DNA of 64,000 nucleotides from the NCBI GenBank assembly GCA_964006375.1, contig OZ023265.1, positions 15,173,252-15,237,251 on the forward strand. Direction: 5' to 3'. Position 1 is the first letter of the stretch; each line of letters starts with the position of its first letter. Shown piece by piece: positions 55,579 to 64,000 of the stretch. The stretch comes from Tillus elongatus (taxonomy: Eukaryota; Arthropoda; Insecta; Coleoptera; Cleridae). Position numbers and translations under genes: made by a program. A model generated the notes under the pieces. It searched no databases. It was not told where the DNA came from and was given only the letters and a program-made list of their open reading frames with translations.

Positions 55579-55930
55579 ATAAATTAAAACTTCGAAAATC
55601 GGATAAATGACAATGACACATGACGTAAGAGACTAATATGACGTAAACACACAATTACCGTGACAAATAAATAAAATCTACAAAAAATATATCTATACAC
55701 ATTTAATAAGAAATTATATTCAGCACCGTACTCAATAATTATACTCTTGAAACAGGACAAAATTATAATAATAATAATATCACATTACGTAAATTATGCC
55801 TCAAGTTCCTAACAGCAAAAGTAAGTGACTAAACTCACTAGGGACGATCTTAAATAAAACACACTCAATTTTAATATACATAACTAAGGATGATTAATAT
55901 TGTCGAAAAAAAAAAATAGAATAAATTTTA
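55579..55930. other. AT-rich sequence, no 3' LTR found
   Basis: I looked for a match to the 5' LTR (50556-51028) here and found none. Nothing else recognised. Confidence 0.4.
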
Positions 55931-55939
55931 TTGTTATTA

Positions 55940-56830
<891 letters not shown>

Positions 56831-56839
56831 GAATTTTCG

Positions 56840-57060
56840 TAAAAAATCAATAAAGCTCAATATATCCGTTATTATACAAAATATGAAATTATTTTTATAT
56901 ATTAATTATAGGGTGTCTTGAGCTACATCTTAAAAAAATATTTCTACAATCATAAGTGGCCCATAAGTCGTTTGTGATACAAATTTTCTTATTTTTTTTA
57001 ATCAAACACGCCTTATGTTATTGCATTTTTGCACTTTCCATCGAAATATAATGCATGTTT
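56840..57060 (+). repeat. ACAGGGTGACGC-family repeat, third copy (end missing)
   Basis: CTCAATATATCCGTTATTAT through GTGGCCCATAAGTCG matches 29310-29420. The ACAGGGTG terminus itself is lost. Confidence 0.5.
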
Positions 57061-57074
57061 GTAAGAAAAGAACT

Positions 57075-57397
57075 TCTGGATGCAGCAAGTGCGTTATGGT
57101 AGCGAATTTTGATCCAATGCTTCATATTTGAATAGCCCAATTTGCTATTAACCTATAAGGTTGACCAAGAAACGAGTTTTTGTGGGAACACTTTAAGTTT
57201 ACTTTTGGAAATTTTTGTACATTTTCACACAATAAAGTTATTTTTATGAAATATGGCACATTGTTTTTACTATATAGGTTATACTGGTAACCAAAATTGA
57301 TGCCTGCTTTCTTAAATATAAAGAAAACAGATATATTTGCAATAAAAACATATTTAAGAAAATTCACTACCATAACGCAATTGTCGCGTCCCGAGTT
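57075..57397. mobile_element. MITE, ~320 bp, GGACGCAGCAAG-type ends
   Basis: Left end TGGATGCAGCAAGTGCGTTA and right end ATAACGCAATTGTCGCGTCC in inverted orientation, each followed inward by AGCGAATTTT / AAAATTCACT. The interior matches the 29518-29822 element. No coding capacity. Confidence 0.65.
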
Positions 57398-58599
57398 TTA
57401 AAATTATAATCAGTATAAACAATACATTACGTAAATAGACTTCTTCCAAATTTGGGATTTTTTATGACCGTTATCGATCATACGTAATATACGATATGCC
57501 ACATCATTACCCCCTACGTGCTGCAGTTTGTATTCTATTTTACCTTTCTCTTCTGAATAAAAGTGTCCTAAATATAACTAAAACCTGTTGATCGAAATGC
57601 TGGGCTTATTATTGTGTAAAATGCTACCTTAAGTCTATTCCCTACGTTCGTAACATTCACCTACATTTTGCTTGTAGATGGCCAATGTTGTTTTGGTCAT
57701 TCACTTGTTTTTGGATGAACTTACGCCCATTTGTCATTAAATGCGTAGCCTAGGTAACACCCGGTATATCACAATATGTACAATACTGTATTTTGCAACT
57801 GTAATTTTTCTTCGTAGATTTCCTTCTGTTGTAAAATATCATTTGTTGAAATGCTTTCAGATTTGCTGCAACAACGAATAATCGCGTACTATTCATTTTG
57901 GCTTCTGAAATATTTTTTAGCCGGGATTTATTTTCAAGGATATTTTAAATCTAAAACTGCTACCTCATTTAGGAGCTTTTCAGATACTTTCAAGTAGTCG
58001 ACATGTGAAGCCTCTTATACTCTTCTTATTTTAATGAGGAATCACAAATTAACAAGCGACCCACTGCAAGCCATAGCCGCCCCTAAATTCAGATCAAAAG
58101 ACTAAAAGTAAAACCCATGAAAGAATTTCCAGATCTTAAGGAGAGCTTCCCTCATACAGCAATGAATTCTCAGATTTGATTAAATTAAATTAAGAGTGAT
58201 ATAAATAAGAGTTCCTCTGGAGTTACCTTGTTGAGGACTCCAGGGGAATCAAAGAGAACGCGTATGCATAATGTCGTTAGTCTAAGTCATTAAACCATTA
58301 TCACGGTGTGGAAACTTTACAGTAAACCACCTTTACTTTACTAATGCCCGTCTTTCCTCAACTTGTCTAGCAGACGTGAAAGTCTTGTAACTACCTGTCT
58401 TACATAATTTATTACATTAGAACGTGAATTAAGTTAGCAACAGAACAAAAAGTTAGGTTATGTTGCACTTGCTCCGTCGCTTGCCTGATTATATACAGTT
58501 AACACGTCGAAAATGTCACTTATTTATAATGTCATTTTCAACACTTATGCTTGAATATCGCGACTATAAAAGATACCCTATATCTTTCAAGAAAATAAA

Positions 58600-58600
<1 letters not shown>
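57398..58600. other. Intergenic, nothing recognised
   Basis: No supported gene. Mixed AT-rich sequence. Confidence 0.4.
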
Positions 58601-59480
<880 letters not shown>

Positions 59481-60870
59481 AAAATTGGCAATGTTTAGGC
59501 AAAGAAGGTGAAACAAATACCGATTGTGAAAAGAAAATGTTGCAAGGAGAGTGTTCTGCAAACCCTTACGTTTCAGATTTAACCGTCATTGCCCTTCATT
59601 TTGCTAAAATATTTACAAAATATCCATTTCAAATAGACCCTTTCTTTGATGCTTTGACTGTCAGTTTAGTTAAGTTGGTGCCTTCTTGGATATTTATTCG
59701 TAGGTTTAGTGAAGTTTATGGTTTAACGGTCTACAATTTTTTTAGCTAATTTTCGTAGAACAAATTTGTTAATGCATTTTTGAATTTTTTATCGGAATAT
59801 TATGCGTTTATAAGAAAAAAATCTGGACGAAGTAGGTGCGTTTGGTAGCGAATTTTCGGTAAATTTGCAGATCAGCTCCCGAACAGGTTTCAAAAAACTG
59901 TTTTCAGAAACCTGCCTAGAGAGCCCCACCCCCCCCTGCCCTGGATCCACAACACGCAAGAAAAATTTCTTGTTCACACCCTCCAAGGAAGTTACGGGAC
60001 CAGGGGTGAATAGGGAGGTTGGGCGGGGTAGGAAGTAAAAAGGGAATATGAGCAGAAAATGCTTAAAAACGGGCTTGAAAGTTGTCTTTTCCACATCTTG
60101 AAGCCATATCCCCCTGAAACCCTGCCTACCCCGCACAGCACCCCTATTCCCAGAAAAAAATGTCTTGTTTGCACTCCCCAAGGAAGTTACGCGACCAGGA
60201 GTGAGTGGGGGTGTATAATTTTTTTAGCTAATTTTCGTAGAACAAATTCGTTAATGCATTTTTAATCGAAATATGATGCATTTTTAAGAAAAAAACTGGA
60301 CGCAGTAAGTGCGTTTTGGTAGCGAATTTTCGGTAAATTTTCAGTTTAGCTCCCGAAAGCTTTTCAAAAAACTGATTTCAGAAATCTGCCTAGAGCCCCC
60401 CTGAATCCACAAACCCCAAGAAAAACGTCTTGTTCACACCTCCCAAGGAAGTTACGGGACCAGGAGTGAGTAGGGGTGCATATTTTGTTTAGCTAAATTT
60501 CGTAGAACAAATTCGTTAATGCATTTTTGGTCGAAATATGATGCGTTTGCAAGAAAAAAATCTGGACGCAGTAAGTGCGTTTTGGTAGCGAGTTTTCGGT
60601 AAATTTGCAGTTTAGCTCCCGAACGCTTTTCAAAAAACTGTTTTCAGAAACCTTGGGCTTGAAAGCTGTCTTTTTCACATCTTGAAGCCATATCACCCTT
60701 AAACCCTGCCTACCCCGCACAGCACCCCTATTCACTCCCAGTCCCATAATTTCCTTGGGGGGTGTGAACAAGAAATTTTTCTTGTGGTTTGTGCGTCCAG
60801 GTGGGTCCTAGTAATGTTTATGAAAATAATTTGTTGAAAAGCGTTCGGGAGCTAATCTGCAAATTTATCG
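59481..60870. repeat. Tandem ~260-bp modules with MITE-end motifs
   Basis: Three direct modules contain TTAGCTAATTTTCGTAGAAC, a GTTAATGCATTTTT block, TGGACGCAGTAAGTGCGTTT and GTAGCGAATTTTCGGTAAAT, starting near 59740, 60217 and 60484. Between them lie blocks with GGAAGTTACGGGACCAGG and CCTGCCTACCCCGCACAGCA in both orientations. The GGACGCAG motif, normally a terminus, is here internal to each module, which suggests tandem insertion or rolling-circle-like amplification. ORFs show no motifs. Confidence 0.6.
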
Positions 60871-61438
60871 AATTTTCATTAAATCCTTAAAATTTCAATA
60901 CCTGGATTTGCTATTAACGTAAGCTTTGTTGGTTATAAAACCAACACTTAACTTTATTTTCGGAAAATTGTTGTATATTTTCAAACCGTAAGTAATTTTG
61001 ATAAAATATAGTACATTGTTTCTACCACATAGGCTATACCGGTAATCAGATTGATGCCTGCTCGCATTTGCTATTAAAAACATTTTTATGGAGATTCACT
61101 TCCATAACACATTTTCCGCATCTAGACTTTTGGAAAATGTTTATATATTTTCAAACAATAAATTTATTTCGATGAAATATGGTACATTGTTTCTACTATA
61201 TAGGCAACCAAGTTTGATGCCTGCTTTCATCAAAGAAAGACGATTGCTATTAAAAATATTTTAAAGAAAATTCGCTACCATAACGTACTTGCTGCGTCCG
61301 GAGATTTTTTTTCATTAATTTAGTATCCACGTGCGTTTACATAGGTGTTACTATGGTTCAAGATTGAAGATTCTGGCTTAAAGCGAAATTTATGGAGCTA
61401 TCGGATTTGAAATATTTTTACGAAAATTTTCTCCCACA

Positions 61439-61440
<2 letters not shown>
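60871..61440. repeat. Two partial MITE copies with GGACGCAG-type right ends
   Basis: Right-type ends lie at 61086-61130 (CTTCCATAACACATTTTCCG) and 61272-61300 (CGCTACCATAACGTACTTGC). Interior blocks include ATATAGTACATTGTTTCTAC and ATATGGTACATTGTTTCTAC. 61320-61400 matches 13800-13860 in reverse. Confidence 0.55.

Positions 61441-61519
<79 letters not shown>
61441..61519. repeat. (TA)n array
   Basis: ~78 bp of TA dinucleotide. Confidence 0.95.
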
Positions 61520-61522
<3 letters not shown>

Positions 61523-62219
61523 GTTGTTATTTATTTTTCTTAAACCAAACCGTTGCTAGAGTTTCTTCTCTAGCCCCCTTTAAAGCCTCTTTCATTTTTG
61601 TTCTTGATTCAACAATGCTTTTCCATTTCTTTATCTCCTGGGATACGTGACAAGCATTGTTGTCAAGATTTAATTTTCTGACAGTTTTCTCTTAACTTAA
61701 TTCACTGTCATCTTGAGAGCTTAAGATTAAACATCTGTTTAACATTTCTTACAAACTATCTCTTAATCTATGAAACATCAAACTCTCTTAACCTTAAATG
61801 GACATCTGTCAAAACGAAACTTTTCTACTATACATTCGTAATATTATTTTCCTGGCTTGTTAAAAAACTTTGCACAGTTCATATCTACATTTGTTTTTTA
61901 ATTGTCTTGTGGCACGTTAGTTCTTATCACGTCCGGTTAAATCGGCACCCTATATTTACACCTCATTCCTTATAATTACACTCATTTATATACATCAATT
62001 TTTTTCTTCTATTTTTATATACATATTTGGGACTAATTAAATTCGTCTTTTTGAATTTTTACGAGGTCTTATAATATAACATACACTATGTTTTCCTTAG
62101 GTCATTGTGTCTGTGTGATCCGTATGAGTGTATTTACATTTTTTTGTTGGCTTTAAGTGTATAATTATGTAAATCTGTATACGTGTGGATATTTTCTGTT
62201 ACCCCCTTATAAACCATAT

Positions 62220-62221
<2 letters not shown>
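61520..62221. other. Intergenic, nothing recognised
   Basis: T-rich sequence, no supported feature. Confidence 0.4.

Positions 62222-62311
<90 letters not shown>
62222..62311. repeat. (TA)n array
   Basis: ~90 bp of TA dinucleotide directly abutting the LINE fragment. Confidence 0.95.
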
Positions 62312-62314
<3 letters not shown>

Positions 62315-62530
62315 ACAATGATAAAGAAACAACATTGCAGCGCTTAAGCAATATACTTGACACCTCATCTGGCCCTGCAGAACTAGATGATTTGATGGTA
62401 TTAATTGCGTTCGGAACATTCTCTTTTTTAACAGGTGAAAACTTGAATTTGGTGTTTGCTTGCGGTGTTATCTTTTTTTTAAATGCGATATCTGTTGCGG
62501 CAGGCAGATGAGCCGTTCCGTTTTGAGCGG
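62312..62530 (-). pseudogene. LINE reverse transcriptase fragment (fingers)
   Basis: Minus-strand frame with FKFSPVKKENVPNAINTIKS then [15 protein letters not shown]. This is the RT-0/RT-1 block of Jockey/I-type elements (FxFxxVxxxEVxxAIxxLKSxxSxGxDxIxxxLLKxC). It stops where the TA array begins. A family distinct from copies 1-5. Confidence 0.6.
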
Positions 62531-63669
62531 CAGAGGAGACAAAAATGATAAAGTGGACTAGAATTTCCACATTTATGGTAGGGCATTCAGTTTGATATTT
62601 TCGGTTCCTCTCTGTTAGTTAGTTAATGGTCTTCCACATAGTTTTGCTCTTGTTGTGTGTGTTATAAATAGGACGATAAGGTGATATCACCTCCAAACTG
62701 TAATGGAAATAATACAAAAGGACTATTAATTGTTACCTTATTTCTTTCCTAGCAAAACCAAACTTTTGTTCTATTGTCGTCAGTATGAAATATATTACCT
62801 AATGCAATATAGGTGTCGTTATTATCTACAAAAGAATATAGCTTGTTACATGATATTTCAATAAAAGATCTAAAATTGTACACGATATTGAGCTGCAATT
62901 CCATTTACTGGATTTTATGTTCTTCAGCTAACTAAATTACCAACAAAACGTTATCGACTGAGATAAGAGCGTATGAAGACAATATTGATATAGAGAGAGA
63001 GGGAAAGAGAGAGCGCTCTAGTAGGAATGTAACTAATTTAATGTTACACACTCCTTCACTTAGGAGAAGTAAATAACGTTCTGCTTTATATGTTTTGTTG
63101 CTATTAAACGAATATCTTTTACAAAACTATATATCGTATATATCCTAGACGCATTACTAAAATATTTAATAAACGTTAACCCATTTTATTTTATTGATAT
63201 TTTGTGTAAATAACATTGTATCAGGTTAATTTTTTTTTGCAATATTAGCCTTTATGTGCGTTATAACTGTTTTCATACTGTACACAAGTTGTCAGGTATA
63301 AATTGCCGTTAAACGTTCCGTATAGAATTCCATGCTATTAAACTAAAACACCCTTTTCCTAACAGGTCAGGTCATAAGAAAAAAGCTCGTTTTCATGGCT
63401 CAATCTTATTTCATGTGTGTCTTAACAGGATTAGATCTGTTGGAACGTAGCGAGTGCTTGCCGGTCGCTTTGGTCCTTTGCGGGCCCAATCTACTTGTCC
63501 AACCCCGCATTTATCAAGGGAGACCAATGCACGTGACACCGCTCCCGTGTCGCCCCTTGCATAACCCCCATCTCTGCCCCCTTTACCTCCCATACACATC
63601 TGGAGAACAAGCGAAATCTGACCACACCCTGCACGCCATATGTCCAGGTTTTCACTACTCATTAATACT
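62531..63669. other. Intergenic, nothing recognised
   Basis: Includes a GC-richer patch at 63425-63640 crossed by overlapping ORFs on both strands without recognisable motifs. Confidence 0.4.
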
Positions 63670-63990
63670 GTAATAAGATTCATTGATTGTTGTTGCCCTT
63701 ACTTGGTGAAACTGGTCCATATTACATACAGACTTGGAGATTACTTCTCTGGCTTCACTGTTGGGTTTCTGTAGGTGAAGAGCGTAGCCAGCGCGTAAGC
63801 TAACTGGAGCAAGAGGCCTTTATTAATTCTAGATGTTCTCTGATGTTGTTCAACGTTTCTGTAGCTAGTTTAGCTGCTTTACAGCATTCTCAGACAGATA
63901 AAAATTGAATTAGTACGAAATCATGACAACTACAAATAAAGATCTGTAGCTATGTTATGAGGTTTTGATCAAAAAATTCATCAAATTTAA
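63670..63990. repeat. Inverted second copy of 35860-36170
   Basis: Begins TGATTGTTGTTGCCCTTACT and contains GTAGCCAGCGCGTAAGCTAA and TACGAAATCATGACAACTAC, matching 35860-36170 in reverse with few changes. Unclassified dispersed repeat, cut by the window end. Confidence 0.6.
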
Positions 63991-64000
63991 AACAAAATGA

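Noticed and set aside
63395..63690. Overlapping ~90-codon ORFs on both strands in a GC-richer patch
   Set aside because: No recognisable motif, no splice or promoter support. Probably an unclassified repeat.

Overview
The window is AT-rich eukaryotic DNA from an arthropod, most likely an insect. This rests on its mobile-element fauna: Jockey/CR1-type LINEs, Penelope-like elements, Tc1/mariner DDE transposases, an insect-type Ty3/gypsy element, tRNA-derived SINEs, a THAP-domain transposon, (TA)n-cored repeats, and core promoters of the TATA plus TCAGT-initiator type. I found no convincing single-copy host gene, rRNA, true tRNA gene or CRISPR array. Nearly everything is nested transposons and simple repeats.

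The outstanding object is a complete virus-like element at 16561-25620 (9060 bp). Terminal inverted repeats bound it: about 540 bp are closely matched and the outer ~360 bp are identical by eye. The ends are 5'-AGTAG...CTACT-3', and a perfect 6-bp target-site duplication (TACATA, 16555-16560 and 25621-25626) flanks them. AG/CT ends and a 6-bp duplication are hallmarks of Polinton/Maverick elements. All its genes are open. Reading leftward are a DUF8207-like protein (18258-19424) and a packaging ATPase (20275-20970). Reading rightward are a basic pVI/pX-like minor capsid protein (21129-21638), a penton-like protein (21671-22381), a 53-aa overlapping ORF (22383-22544) and a double-jelly-roll-type major capsid protein (22504-23709). 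It has no protein-primed DNA polymerase, retroviral-type integrase or maturation protease. It is therefore a capsid-and-packaging module mobilised in trans, a deletion derivative, or one segment of a divided element. The two leftward genes are separated by ~730 bp of a 13-bp minisatellite whose palindromic core also occurs in the termini. The ends carry clusters of TGACGTCA, GCGCATGCGC and TGACAGCTGTCA sites and conserved subterminal repeats.

Layout. 1-3100: transposase scrap, a fold-back repeat carrying a SINE, a second fold-back repeat. 3099-4442: decayed Tc1/mariner element. 4455-6758: LINE copy 1. 7760-8400: another LINE fragment. 9540-10330: heptamer satellite. 10806-12088: LINE copy 2. 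12100-16560: a repeat family with (TA)n cores and GGACGCAGCAAG-type ends. 16561-25620: the virus-like element, inserted in one copy of that family. 25627-34500: fold-back, MITE and Penelope-like remnants. 34525-46145: LINE copies 3-5, a Jockey RT fragment, a solo LTR, a second mariner remnant, a SINE. 47400-48180: Penelope-like EN remnant between direct repeats. 49505-55580: fold-back repeat, a Ty3/gypsy LTR plus gag, a 2.3-kb THAP transposon nested in the gypsy element, then gypsy integrase remnants. 55930-64000: more (TA)n repeats, tandem modules, MITEs and a LINE fragment.

Coordinates of ORFs and motifs were read directly. Family assignments come from recognised motifs, not database searches. 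Boundaries of decayed repeats are approximate.
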